Below, piece by piece: positions 10,101 through 19,004 of a stretch of DNA of 64,000 bases. The notes beneath the pieces were generated by a model that saw only the letters and a list, made by a program, of their open reading frames with translations, did no database searches and was not told where the DNA came from. The stretch is from a bacterium (GTDB lineage: Bacteria > Vulcanimicrobiota > Vulcanimicrobiia > Vulcanimicrobiales > Vulcanimicrobiaceae). Where the stretch lies: contig JAGWSR010000074.1 of the NCBI GenBank assembly GCA_028869385.1, forward strand, positions 62,001 to 126,000, given 5' to 3'. Positions within the stretch are counted from its first letter, which is position 1; every line of letters begins with the position of its first letter. The position numbers and the translations under genes were made by a program.

Positions 10101-10206
10101 CGATGCCGCACTCTTCGGGATCGTCGGCACTGTGCTCGGCTTCGACTTCGCAGGGAAAAACGTCCTTGGCGGGGCTCGTGCGGTGGGGCGGAGTATGTAG
10201 CGGGCA

Positions 10207-11769
10207 ATGAGTAGGCAGGCACAGGTTGGGGCGTTCGCGCTGGTGGCGCTCTTGCTGCTCTTCGGCGTCTTCTACGTGATCACGGACTTTGGAACGCGCC
10301 ACACGGGCTATCGCACGGGCATCCACTTTCGCTCGGCCGCCGGCCTGCACTCCGGAGCGCTCGTCTACTTCAGCGGCGTCACCGTGGGCACGGTCGATTC
10401 GATCGTCCTCTTGCCCGACAACAGCGTGGACGTGATCCTCGCGGTCAATCGCGACGTCAACATCCCGCGCGACTCGCGCTTCCTCATCCAGGCGCCGCTC
10501 ACCGGCGATCCCAACCTGCTGATCGTGCCGCCCGTGATGAAGACCGGACCGAACGGCGAAGTGCCTCAACTCGCGATGCTCGAAAAGCGCGTGCTTCCGG
10601 TCGAGGATCAACCGAACGGCACGAATAGCGCGACCATCGCCGACCTGTTAGAAGAAGGCCAGGGCGAGATCCGGCGCCTCGACGCGATGCTCGCGCAGTT
10701 GCAGGTGAGCGAGCCGAAGCTGCTCGCGACGATGCAGCAGACGCTCGACAACGCGAACGCGGTAACCGGCGAGGCGCGCAGCACGCTCGCCTCGATGTCC
10801 TCGGAATTGCAGACGAGCCTCGCGCAGGCGAGCGCGAACATCGTGGCGATGACCGGGACGCTGAACGAAACGACGCAGTTCAACTCCAAACGCATCACGA
10901 GCATCCTCGCGCAGTTCGATCAGACCTCGCAGGCGCTCAACCAATCGGTCGCTTCGCTCAAGAGCATGGCGACCGACCCGACCCTCAAGAGCAACATCCT
11001 CGGTACCGCGCAGAACATCGCCGATACCACCAAGAACATCGCCGACATCACGCACGACCTGCAATCGCTCACCGGCGACCCGCAGACGCAAGCGCAGTTG
11101 AAGAATACCGTCGCGAATCTGAACGCCACCATGCAGCGCGCCAACTCGCTGCTCGGAGCACTCGGCGGCACGAGCAGCGTGTACGGTGTGGATCCGGATG
11201 CGCGTCCCTATCCGACCGGCAGCGCCGTTCCGAGCGGTCAACCGTCGGGCGCGGGCGCTCCATCGAGCGGCGCGACGCCGTCGCCGGCGCAGCGTCGACT
11301 CGATATCAACCGGCGCCTCGCGAGCGTGGCGAGCAATCTCATCGCGATCCAAGTGCGCATCAGCGGGCTCTCGCGCGAGCAGCATTGCTGCCTGGACGCG
11401 CTCTACGGAGCCGATCGCGGACCGCAGACCGACCTCAACGCATTGATCTTCCCCCACGGCTCGACGAGCCTCTTCGTCGGAGCGAACGACATCGGCTATC
11501 ACACCACGACGAATCTCGCGGTGCTCGAGCGTATGAGCGCGAACGTGCGACTCGGCGGCGGCATTCTGTACTCGCAACTCGGCGTCATGGGACGGTACGA
11601 CGATCGCCTCTTCGGCATCGACGGTCGCCTTTACGATCCACGTCGGCCGCAGCTCGATCTCTACGGCAACATCCATCTCGGCAAAGGGCTCGATCTCTTC
11701 GCCGGCGAGCGCGCGCTCAACCATCAAGAGCGCCGCTTCACCTACGGCATCCAAGCGCAATTTCCGTAA
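10207..11769 (+). CDS. mlaD: MlaD/MCE-domain lipid-transfer protein with extended C-terminus
   Basis: 520 residues. One N-terminal membrane anchor (about 8-28), one MCE domain (about 38-120, YFSGVTVGTVDSI core), then a long helical region rich in Ala/Gln/Thr (about 145-300). A Pro/Ser/Gly linker (about 320-365) follows, and a final segment of about 120 residues alternates aromatic and polar residues like short beta-strands (ANVRLGGGILYS, LDLYGNIHLG) and ends in QAQFP. The helices would form the periplasmic tunnel, and the end could be an outer-membrane barrel-like domain, as known for MlaD of diderm Firmicutes such as Veillonella. Starts at ATG 10207; separated from mlaF by the TA pair. Confidence 0.88.
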   Translation: MSRQAQVGAFALVALLLLFGVFYVITDFGTRHTGYRTGIHFRSAAGLHSGALVYFSGVTVGTVDSIVLLPDNSVDVILAVNRDVNIPRDSRFLIQAPLTGDPNLLIVPPVMKTGPNGEVPQLAMLEKRVLPVEDQPNGTNSATIADLLEEGQGEIRRLDAMLAQLQVSEPKLLATMQQTLDNANAVTGEARSTLASMSSELQTSLAQASANIVAMTGTLNETTQFNSKRITSILAQFDQTSQALNQSVASLKSMATDPTLKSNILGTAQNIADTTKNIADITHDLQSLTGDPQTQAQLKNTVANLNATMQRANSLLGALGGTSSVYGVDPDARPYPTGSAVPSGQPSGAGAPSSGATPSPAQRRLDINRRLASVASNLIAIQVRISGLSREQHCCLDALYGADRGPQTDLNALIFPHGSTSLFVGANDIGYHTTTNLAVLERMSANVRLGGGILYSQLGVMGRYDDRLFGIDGRLYDPRRPQLDLYGNIHLGKGLDLFAGERALNHQERRFTYGIQAQFP

Positions 11770-11778
11770 CGAGGCAAG

Positions 11779-12711
11779 ATGAGCGAGGGACGACTCAAGG
11801 TAGGCATCATCGGAGCGGGATCGATGGGAACGCTCTTCGGGTATCATCTCGCGCAGACGTGCGACGTGACGATGCTCGACACCAACGCCGCGACGACCGC
11901 GGTGATCGCCCGCGACGGCCTCGCGGTCAACGACGCGCCGCCGCGCGCGGTGCGCGTCACGTCGCACGCGCGGGATCTCTACGGCTCGCAGGTACTCTTT
12001 CTCTTCGTCAAAGCGGTGGACACGCTGCGGGCGCTGCGGCCGTTCGCGGGTGAACTCAACCCGTCCACGCCGATCGTCTCGCTCCAGAACGGCGTCGGCA
12101 ACGAGGACGCGATCAAGACGGCGCTCGGCGGTGCCGTACCGGTCGTGCTCGGCATCACGACGGAGTCCTCGCTCACGACGACCGCCGGACGCGTGCGCAG
12201 TTCCGAGACGGGCAACACGATTCTCGGGTCGTCGAGCGCCGCGCCCGCGACCGCTCGCACGATCGCCGATCTCCTCACGCGCTCGGGATTGCGAACGGCG
12301 GTGGTGTACGACATTCGCCCGCACCTGTGGGGCAAACTCGTCGCCAACGCCGCGATCAACGCGATCTCGGCGCTCCTCGACTGCGAGGCGGGCATGATCC
12401 CGCAAGAATCGAACGCCGCCCGTTTGGCCGAGTCGCTCGCCGACGAAGCGGCCGCCGTTGCGGCGGCCCTCAAGATCAACTTACCGTTTGCGAATCCGTG
12501 GCAGTACGTGATGCAGGTGATCGAGATCGGCGCGGACTCGAAGAGTTCGATGGCCTTCGACCTCGAGTCCGGCCACCCGACCGAGATCGACCACATCAAC
12601 GGGGCGGTCGCGGCGTTCGGCCGGCGTGCGGGCGTTGCGACCCCGTGCAACGAGACCGTGGTGCGCTTGATCAAAGCCAAAGAGGCGCTGCTCGCACGCG
12701 CACGCGCGTGA
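11779..12711 (+). CDS. panE: 2-dehydropantoate 2-reductase
   Basis: 310-residue ApbA/PanE-family enzyme reducing ketopantoate to pantoate with NADPH in pantothenate/CoA synthesis. Rossmann motif GIIGAGSMGT near the N-terminus, FVKAVDT with the family lysine, LQNGVGNED, and the C-terminal catalytic-lysine helix GKLVANAAINAISALL. A late HPTEIDHINGAV loop matches the substrate region. Begins 9 nt after mlaD, and its stop overlaps the next gene (GTGA). Many PanE paralogs act on other 2-oxo acids, so substrate is likely but not certain. Confidence 0.88.
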   Translation: MSEGRLKVGIIGAGSMGTLFGYHLAQTCDVTMLDTNAATTAVIARDGLAVNDAPPRAVRVTSHARDLYGSQVLFLFVKAVDTLRALRPFAGELNPSTPIVSLQNGVGNEDAIKTALGGAVPVVLGITTESSLTTTAGRVRSSETGNTILGSSSAAPATARTIADLLTRSGLRTAVVYDIRPHLWGKLVANAAINAISALLDCEAGMIPQESNAARLAESLADEAAAVAAALKINLPFANPWQYVMQVIEIGADSKSSMAFDLESGHPTEIDHINGAVAAFGRRAGVATPCNETVVRLIKAKEALLARARA

Positions 12712-14093
12712 CCGACGCGTTTCTCCCGGCGCTCGCCGGGATCGTCGACGATGCCGGGCTCGTCACCGATCGCGCGCGCATGGCCTCGTACCTCACCGAT
12801 TGGCGCGGCGTCTTCACCGGAGACGCACTCGCCGTCGTGCGTCCGCGGACGACCGACGAGGTGGCGCGTGTCGTGCAAGCGTGCGCGCATCACGGCGTCG
12901 CAATCGTACCGCAGGGCGGCAACACGGGACTCGCCGCCGGCGCCACGCCGCTCGGACTCGAGCGCGCGATCGTGCTTGCCCTCGAGCGCATGCGCGCGAT
13001 TCGAACGCTCGACCGCGAAGGATTCACCATCGGCGTCGATGCGGGATGCGTGCTCGCCGACGTTCAACGCGCGGCGGAAGAAGCGGGACGGCTCTTTCCC
13101 CTCGCGCTCGCCGCGGAGGGCTCCGCGCAGATCGGCGGACTCATCGCGACGAACGCCGGCGGCACCGCGGTGCTGCGCTACGGCTCGATGCGCGCGCTCG
13201 TGCTCGGCCTCGAAGCGGTCTTGCCCGACGGACGTGTGGTGGACGGCCTGCGCGCGCTGCGTAAAGACAACGCGGGCTACGATTGGAAGCAACTCTTCGT
13301 TGGATCCGAAGGCACGCTCGGCGTCATCACCGCCGCGGTGCTGCGGCTCTTTCCGCGCAATCGCGCGACCGCGACCGCGCTCGTCGCGCTCGACGACCTC
13401 GACGCCGCCCTCGCGCTCTTCGGGATGCTGCAAGACGCGCTCGGAGAGACGCTCGCCGCGTGCGAGCTCTTCTCGGAGCGCTGCCTCGAACTGCAACTCG
13501 CGCATGCGCCGCAGCGCGAGCGTCCGTTGCCGCGGCATCCCTGGTATCTGCTGATCGAAGCGGGCTCGTCGCTGCCGGGCCTACGCGACGCGCTCGAAGC
13601 CGCACTCGCCGAGGCGCTCGAGCGCGAGATCGCCGCCGAGGCCGTGCTCGCCGAAAGCTCGGCGCAGCGCGACGCGCTCTGGCTCTGGCGAGAATCCATC
13701 ACCGAGAGCGAGCGCCGCGAGGGAGCGAGCGCGAAGCACGACGTGAGCGTCGCGCTCTCGTCGATCCCCGCGTTCGTGCGCGAAGCGACGAGCGCGGTCG
13801 AAGCGTCGTTCGCCGGCGCGCGCGTGCTCGCGTTCGGCCACGTCGGCGACGGGAACGTTCACTTCAACGTGCTGCTGCCGCCCGACGGCTCGGCGTCGAG
13901 CGAAGAGATCAACGCGCTCGTGCACGGCATCGTGCGGCGTTTTCGCGGCAGCATCACGGCCGAACACGGCATCGGCCGCTACCGGCGCGACGAACTCTCC
14001 TCCCACCGCAGCGAGAGCGAGCTTTCGCTGATGCGCGCGATAAAGACGGCCGTCGATCCCGACGGCCGCATGAATCCCGGCGCGCTCTTCTAG
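12708..14093 (+). CDS. FAD-linked oxidase, GlcD/D-lactate dehydrogenase type
   Basis: 461 residues. N-terminal PCMH/VAO FAD-binding domain with VVRPRTTDEV, the pyrophosphate loop PQGGNTGLAAGATP, IGGLIATNAGGTAVLRYGS and VGSEGTLGVITAAVL. The C-terminal cap has the metal/substrate histidines in FGHVGDGNVHFN and EHGIGR. These enzymes oxidise D-2-hydroxyacids (glycolate, D-lactate, D-2-hydroxyglutarate). Start GTG 12708 overlaps the panE stop; sequence before it in the same frame is not homologous. A GlcF-like Fe-S partner is encoded 15 kb away at 28893. Exact substrate unknown. Confidence 0.9.
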   Translation: MTDAFLPALAGIVDDAGLVTDRARMASYLTDWRGVFTGDALAVVRPRTTDEVARVVQACAHHGVAIVPQGGNTGLAAGATPLGLERAIVLALERMRAIRTLDREGFTIGVDAGCVLADVQRAAEEAGRLFPLALAAEGSAQIGGLIATNAGGTAVLRYGSMRALVLGLEAVLPDGRVVDGLRALRKDNAGYDWKQLFVGSEGTLGVITAAVLRLFPRNRATATALVALDDLDAALALFGMLQDALGETLAACELFSERCLELQLAHAPQRERPLPRHPWYLLIEAGSSLPGLRDALEAALAEALEREIAAEAVLAESSAQRDALWLWRESITESERREGASAKHDVSVALSSIPAFVREATSAVEASFAGARVLAFGHVGDGNVHFNVLLPPDGSASSEEINALVHGIVRRFRGSITAEHGIGRYRRDELSSHRSESELSLMRAIKTAVDPDGRMNPGALF

Positions 14094-14097
14094 CGCG

Positions 14098-14805
14098 TTA
14101 GGCTTGGGGTGTGAGTTCGAGCAGGCGAATCGAGCCCTTATGCGTCACGATATCGATCGCCGCGTGACCGCCGCCGTTCACCGCACCGTCGATCGTCTCC
14201 GCATTCCCTTGCGAGGTGCCGCGCAGGCCGAAATCGGTGAAGAGCGTGCCGTCGTCGGTGTGCAGGTGCACTCGGAACTTGGCGATCTGCTTGACGTAGA
14301 CTTCGATGTCGCCCGATCCGGTCGTGAACGAGAGCGTTCCGGGCCAGGTCGTCGCACCGAACGTGACGTTGAGGTCGCCCTTCTCGGCTGAGGCTTGCGC
14401 GAAGCCGGGCACCATGATGCGCACGTTGCCGGTGCCGGCCGCGGCGGTGACGTTGCCGGTAACGTCGGTGACGTTGATGTCGCCCGTGCTCGAACGAACG
14501 ACGAGGTTGACGCGATCGGGGACGCGCACGAGCAGCGTCTTAACGCCGTCGGGAGCGCTCACCGAGATGCCGTTTCCGGCGCGCCGGATCGTCGGCGCGG
14601 CGAGCGAGGCGAGCTTCGAGGTGGCCGCGATGGTGAAGCGATCGCTCGGGTCGCCGATCTTCGGCTTATAGGCGTTGATCGTTCCGCTCTGCGCGGTGAC
14701 GGAGATCGTCGCCCCCGGTTCGAGGAGGCCGATACTCGTCGCATAGGGCGTCGGCGACGCGCACGCGGCGAGCGCGAGGAGAAGAAGTGCGGCGATTCGT
14801 TTCAC
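14098..14805 (-). CDS. DUF4097-family lipoprotein
   Basis: 235 residues. Lipoprotein signal with lipobox LALAAC (Cys about residue 15). The mature part is a right-handed beta repeat of the DUF4097 'putative adhesin' type: short strands with SSTGDINVTDVTGNV, GTGNVRI, EKGDLNV and GSGDIEVYV at regular spacing. No enzymatic motif. Starts at GTG just after the Xer recombinase stop and is the last gene of the minus-strand set DGC-xer-DUF4097. Function of the family is unknown. Confidence 0.85.
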   Translation of the reverse strand: MKRIAALLLLALAACASPTPYATSIGLLEPGATISVTAQSGTINAYKPKIGDPSDRFTIAATSKLASLAAPTIRRAGNGISVSAPDGVKTLLVRVPDRVNLVVRSSTGDINVTDVTGNVTAAAGTGNVRIMVPGFAQASAEKGDLNVTFGATTWPGTLSFTTGSGDIEVYVKQIAKFRVHLHTDDGTLFTDFGLRGTSQGNAETIDGAVNGGGHAAIDIVTHKGSIRLLELTPQA

Positions 14806-14806
14806 G

Positions 14807-15736
14807 CTAGCGTTCTTCGGTGCGGTCGCGCGGGTGGGCCTCTTCGTAGCTTCGGCGCATGTGCTCGAGCGAGACGTTCGTGTAGATCTGCGTGGTCGAG
14901 AGACTCTCGTGTCCGAGCAACTCCTTGATCGTCACCAGGTCCGCGCCGTTCTCGAGCAGATGCGTGGCGAACGAGTGGCGCATCACGTGCGGCGTGACGT
15001 GTTTGGTGAGGCCCGAAAGCTCGGCGAATTGTCGAAAGATGACCCAGGCTTGCCGATGCGAGAGCCGCGACTTGCGCTTCGAGAGAAAGAGCGCCTCGTC
15101 GGGGGTGCGCGGCCGTACGCCGAGGTACGCACGGATGGCGTCGGCGGCGGCCTGATTCATGAACACGGTGCGCTGTTTGTTGCCCTTACCGATCACGCGC
15201 ATGAGGCGCCGGTCGAGATCCACGTCGCTGATGTTGAGCCCGACCAGTTCGGCCCGACGGATGCCGCTCGCGTAGAGGAGCTCCATCATCGCGGCATCGC
15301 GTAGGCGCTGAAAATCCGACTTCCCCGCGATCCGCGTGCGCAAGAGCTTTGCGACCTCGGGTTCGGACATCACGTGCGGCAGGCGCTTCGCCGCCTTGGG
15401 CGGCGGCACGTCTTGCGCGGGGTTGTCCACGCGGCGCCCCTCGCGCTTTTGGAGAGCGAAGTACGAGCGCAGCGCCGCGATCTTGCGCCGGACCGAGGTC
15501 GGCGTGTACTTGCGCGGACCCATGAGCTCCATGACGAAGCGCCGCACGTCCGACGTCGTCGCTTCCCCGAGCTTCAGAAACGGCGCCGTCTTGGGGTGCC
15601 CGGGCTCGAGAAAGACCCCGAAGAGCTCCACGTCGCGCGCGTACTCCTCGGAGGTGCGTGGCGACTGGCCCCGCTCGAGGCGCAGGTAGGCGGCGAACTC
15701 AGCGATCGTGGGATCGGCCGGGATATAGGAGCTCAT
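14807..15736 (-). CDS. xerD: Tyrosine recombinase XerC/XerD
   Basis: 309 residues. N-terminal SAM-like core-binding domain (about 8-97), then the catalytic domain. The full active set is visible: R160 (SGIRRAEL), K184 (GKGNKQR), H250 and R253 (HVMRHSFATH), H276 (LLGHESLSTTQIYT) and nucleophile Y285. Length and motifs match the Xer proteins that resolve chromosome dimers at dif. XerC and XerD cannot be separated from this window, so the symbol is tentative. ATG with GGAG 9 nt upstream, 6 nt after the diguanylate cyclase gene. Confidence 0.88.
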   Translation of the reverse strand: MSSYIPADPTIAEFAAYLRLERGQSPRTSEEYARDVELFGVFLEPGHPKTAPFLKLGEATTSDVRRFVMELMGPRKYTPTSVRRKIAALRSYFALQKREGRRVDNPAQDVPPPKAAKRLPHVMSEPEVAKLLRTRIAGKSDFQRLRDAAMMELLYASGIRRAELVGLNISDVDLDRRLMRVIGKGNKQRTVFMNQAAADAIRAYLGVRPRTPDEALFLSKRKSRLSHRQAWVIFRQFAELSGLTKHVTPHVMRHSFATHLLENGADLVTIKELLGHESLSTTQIYTNVSLEHMRRSYEEAHPRDRTEER

Positions 15737-15742
15737 GGTCGT

Positions 15743-17068
15743 TCACTCCGTATCCTCGCCCCTATCACCATAGACCTGGTTGCGACCCGCCGCTTTCGCG
15801 AGATAGCAGGCATGATCGGCTCGCCGAACGAGCACGTCCATGGACTCACCCGGTCGAATCGCCACCACGCCGATGCTCACGGTCACGCCGGCCCGATCCG
15901 GTGCTCCGGCGAGCGCCTCGGTCATCGCCCGCGCGCTCTTGAGCGCATTCTCGAAGGTGCAGTGGAAGAGCAGCGCCGCGAACTCATCGCCGCCCCAGCG
16001 TGCGAGCACGTCGGTCTGAAAGAGCACGCTCGAAAACGCCTTCGCGGCGGTCGCGAGTACGCGGTCACCCGCCGTATGACCCAAGCGGTCGTTCACATCC
16101 TTGAAGCCGTCGAGATCGGCGAAGAGCAGCGCGTGCGTGGGGCGCGTTCGCGTCATCGCGATCGCCGTCTCGAGGTTGCGCTCGAGAAAGCGACGGTTGT
16201 AGAGTCCGGTGAGCGCGTCGTGTTCGGCTTCGAAGAGCAGCGCCTGTTCGCGCTGGCGGATCGAGGTCACGTCACGAAAGAGCGCGACGATCGAGCTCGA
16301 TGCGCCCGTCACCGGATCGCGGATCGGCTGAACCTGCAGATCAAAGATCCCCGAGCGTCCGTCCTTCGTGCGAAACGAGAGTTCGGTGCGAACTTGCTGC
16401 CCCTCGAAGAGCGCCGCGCGAATATCGAGCAGCCGCACGCGGTCGCGGGGATCGGCGACGAGAAAGTCCCACGGCTTCCCGATCACCTCTTCGGGTAGGT
16501 ACCCGGTGACCCGCGTGAACGCCTCATTCACGTAGGCGAACGGCCAGCGCTCGCCCTCCGGCACGCTGATGACGATCGGATCGAACCCCTGTTCGAAAGC
16601 GGTCGCGAGCTGCACGATGCGGTCGTGCTGCAGCTTTTCACGCGTGACGTCGCGGCTGATAAACATCCAGCTCACGCCGTGCGCATTCGGAACCCGCTGG
16701 ACGTGCACTTCGAGCCAGATGGTTGACCCGTCGGGGCGCTCGAACGCGCGGCGAACGCGAAACGGCTCGTCGCCGTCGAGCGACGCCATGATCCGCGCGT
16801 AGTCCGCATCGCCGCTGCGACCGCGCACGAACGGCTCGATCGGCATGCCGAGCACGTCGTCGCGCGAGGCGAGGTACACGCGCTCGAACGTTCGGTTCAC
16901 ATAGAGAAACCGAAACAGATCCTCGTCGTCCGCGCGCTGCATGATGCCGACCGCATCCGGCGCCGCATCGAGCATCTCGGCCAACAGCTCCGGCGACGGA
17001 CCTCCGGTCAACCGCCGCTCACCAGCCCTCATAAGAATGACGTAGCACACTATCCTGACGATTGTCAT
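15743..17068 (-). CDS. PAS-PAS-GGDEF diguanylate cyclase
   Basis: 441 residues, no membrane segment. PAS domains at about 30-145 and 155-270, then a GGDEF domain (about 280-435) with intact GGDEF at 359-363 and FADLDGFKDVND upstream. It should make c-di-GMP from two GTP. The inhibitory I-site RxxD is absent (FQTD at the expected place), so classical product feedback is not expected. Start taken at ATG 17066-17068 with AGG upstream; another ATG 12 codons later is possible. Signal sensed by the PAS domains is unknown. Confidence 0.92.
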   Translation of the reverse strand: MTIVRIVCYVILMRAGERRLTGGPSPELLAEMLDAAPDAVGIMQRADDEDLFRFLYVNRTFERVYLASRDDVLGMPIEPFVRGRSGDADYARIMASLDGDEPFRVRRAFERPDGSTIWLEVHVQRVPNAHGVSWMFISRDVTREKLQHDRIVQLATAFEQGFDPIVISVPEGERWPFAYVNEAFTRVTGYLPEEVIGKPWDFLVADPRDRVRLLDIRAALFEGQQVRTELSFRTKDGRSGIFDLQVQPIRDPVTGASSSIVALFRDVTSIRQREQALLFEAEHDALTGLYNRRFLERNLETAIAMTRTRPTHALLFADLDGFKDVNDRLGHTAGDRVLATAAKAFSSVLFQTDVLARWGGDEFAALLFHCTFENALKSARAMTEALAGAPDRAGVTVSIGVVAIRPGESMDVLVRRADHACYLAKAAGRNQVYGDRGEDTE

Positions 17069-17208
17069 GAGCCTGCCAAGAAGTTTTCCACATGCTATTC
17101 ATATCACCAAATCATTGTTTGTGGATATAACTTCGGGTGTGGATAGCGTGGGGATCGGACGCGGCGCCGCGATGGGCGCCGCGCTTCTTTACGAAGTCGG
17201 TAGCGAGA

Positions 17209-18975
17209 TTAGGGCGTGGGGATCGCGCTTGCGATCGGGATCGGCGTCTGCGAGGACTTGTTGGCCGTGTACTGATTGGCGCTCGGAACGACGGTCACGT
17301 TGGTCGGGCCGGGCACGGAGAGCGTGCCGGTAGGCGAGCCGCCTGAATCGAACACGGTGAGCGCCGGCGTCGCGGCACCGTTGGCCGCATAGATGTTGCC
17401 CGCGCCGTCGAGGGCCAGATCGGTCGCTGCCGCCCCGACGCCGGTGGTGATCGTTTGCGCGCCGAAAGTGCCGCTCGCGATCGCATCGATCTCTCCGACG
17501 CCGCTGACGCTCCCGATGTCCCAGAGCTGCCCGGCGGTTCCCGGGGTGCTCTGCATGCCGATCGCGATGGCGCTCGCGGCGATCGGGAGGCTGATCCCGC
17601 TGGGAATGCTCGTGAGCTGCGGATAGTACGAAACGCTCGACGCGCCGGAGCCGAGCGTGTAGAGGCCGCCCTGCTGGTCCACCGAGATCGAGACGGCCTC
17701 CGACGGCAGCGCGAGGGTCGAGGCCGGGCTCCCGAACGCGGCGGGGTCGTACACTTGCACCGCGTAGCTCGGGCTCGTGCCGCACGACAGGCAGTTCTCG
17801 ACATACACGTGCGCCCCGTCGTCCACGGTGAGCGCGGCCGGGATGACGCCGGAAATGGTGCCGACGGGCGACGGCGTCGTGTCCGGCGCGGGCGCGTACT
17901 CCGTGACCGTCCCCGCCGTCGCGTCGCCCACGTACAGGTTTCCGTAGAGATCGGTTGCGAGCGGCAACTCGCTGTTGCCGCGCATCGTCGCGGTCGCGAA
18001 GGTCATGCCCGGGGTGGTATTGCCGTCGAAGAATCCGTATACCGCGGTGCACGTGCTCGAGCAGCTCGCCGCATAGACCGCGCTATGCGCGACGCGAACG
18101 GAGAGCGGCACGCTCATGGCGGTCGAGCCGACGATCTGGGGCTGCGTGACGCTCAGCGTTACCGTGTACGTGCCCGTTTGCACGACGGGGCCTTCTGCCG
18201 AGGTCGTCGTTCCCGGCGTCAGCGTCAGCGTATAGACGCCGCCGCTCTCGCCGACGGTCGCAGCGAGCGAACCCGCCGGCGTCACGCTAACGCTCGCCTG
18301 CGGGGCGCCCGGATCGGTGATGATCTCTTGGTGCGCATCGAGCAGCTCGAAGATGCCGCTGACCTTGCCCGTACCATACATGGTGAAACCGTTGGTCGAG
18401 CTGGGCGACGCGTTACCGCTCGAAAGTCCGGTGAGCGCGACCGGTTGAAAGTACACCGGGATCCCGCCGAGGGTCACCGACACCGGAACCGGCGAGCCGA
18501 CGGTAATCTGCTTGGGAAGATTCGAGAGCGAGATCAACGTGCCGCTGCACGCCGGGGTGGCCTCGGGAACGCACGACGCGCTCTGGGCGGCGTCGTAAGC
18601 GGCGACGGTGACGGTGTAGGAACCGCTGCTCGTGATGGCCGCGGGAACGTTGATGTTGCACGTCGTCGCCGCCGGGCTCGCGACGCAGTCCGGGCTGGTC
18701 GCGACGTTCGTGAAATTCGGTCCCTCGACGAGATTCGCGCCGGTAACGCTCGCGATCGTATAGACGATGGACTTGGTCGACGCCGGAACGAACTGTGCCC
18801 GCTTCGCCGCCGGCGCGCCGGCGGAGCTCGCCGGGATGACGATGCGCAGCGCCATCGCCGGTGCCCCGTGCGCTCCGCCCGGCGAGGCGGGCAACGAGCT
18901 CCCGCCTCCGCCGCCGCCGCACGCGGCAAGGCCAGCGCCTACAAAAAGTGCGATTGCGATCCGAGCGGTGCGCAT
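17209..18975 (-). CDS. Lipoprotein with Ig-like N-terminal part and beta-propeller C-terminal part
   Basis: 588 residues. Start at ATG 18975, with GGAGGAAG 6 nt upstream, gives a clean lipoprotein signal and lipobox LAACGGGGGG. The N-terminal half is rich in Thr/Ser/Val with cysteine pairs (CVASPAATTCN, CVPEATPACSG) like bacterial Ig-type folds. The second half has blade-like repeats around DLYGNLYVGD, VDDGAHVYVEN and DGAGNIYAAN, typical of NHL/SMP-30-like propellers. No enzymatic residues recognised. Composition resembles the Vgb-like lipoprotein at 22756. Probably exported and anchored in a membrane; function unknown. Confidence 0.8.
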   Translation of the reverse strand: MRTARIAIALFVGAGLAACGGGGGGSSLPASPGGAHGAPAMALRIVIPASSAGAPAAKRAQFVPASTKSIVYTIASVTGANLVEGPNFTNVATSPDCVASPAATTCNINVPAAITSSGSYTVTVAAYDAAQSASCVPEATPACSGTLISLSNLPKQITVGSPVPVSVTLGGIPVYFQPVALTGLSSGNASPSSTNGFTMYGTGKVSGIFELLDAHQEIITDPGAPQASVSVTPAGSLAATVGESGGVYTLTLTPGTTTSAEGPVVQTGTYTVTLSVTQPQIVGSTAMSVPLSVRVAHSAVYAASCSSTCTAVYGFFDGNTTPGMTFATATMRGNSELPLATDLYGNLYVGDATAGTVTEYAPAPDTTPSPVGTISGVIPAALTVDDGAHVYVENCLSCGTSPSYAVQVYDPAAFGSPASTLALPSEAVSISVDQQGGLYTLGSGASSVSYYPQLTSIPSGISLPIAASAIAIGMQSTPGTAGQLWDIGSVSGVGEIDAIASGTFGAQTITTGVGAAATDLALDGAGNIYAANGAATPALTVFDSGGSPTGTLSVPGPTNVTVVPSANQYTANKSSQTPIPIASAIPTP

Positions 18976-19004
18976 GTGCAGCTTCCTCCGGGTACACTCA
19001 AGCG

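Noticed and set aside
10166-10199. Promoter for mlaD (TTGGCG and TATGTA)
   Set aside because: The spacing is 22 nt, too long for a standard sigma-70 promoter.
10648-12405. 585-codon minus-strand frame across mlaD and panE
   Set aside because: Both plus-strand genes have strong family motifs and proper overlaps; the antisense product shows no domain.
14807-15736. Phage or integron integrase
   Set aside because: Length, motifs and lack of att sites or phage genes nearby fit a housekeeping Xer recombinase.
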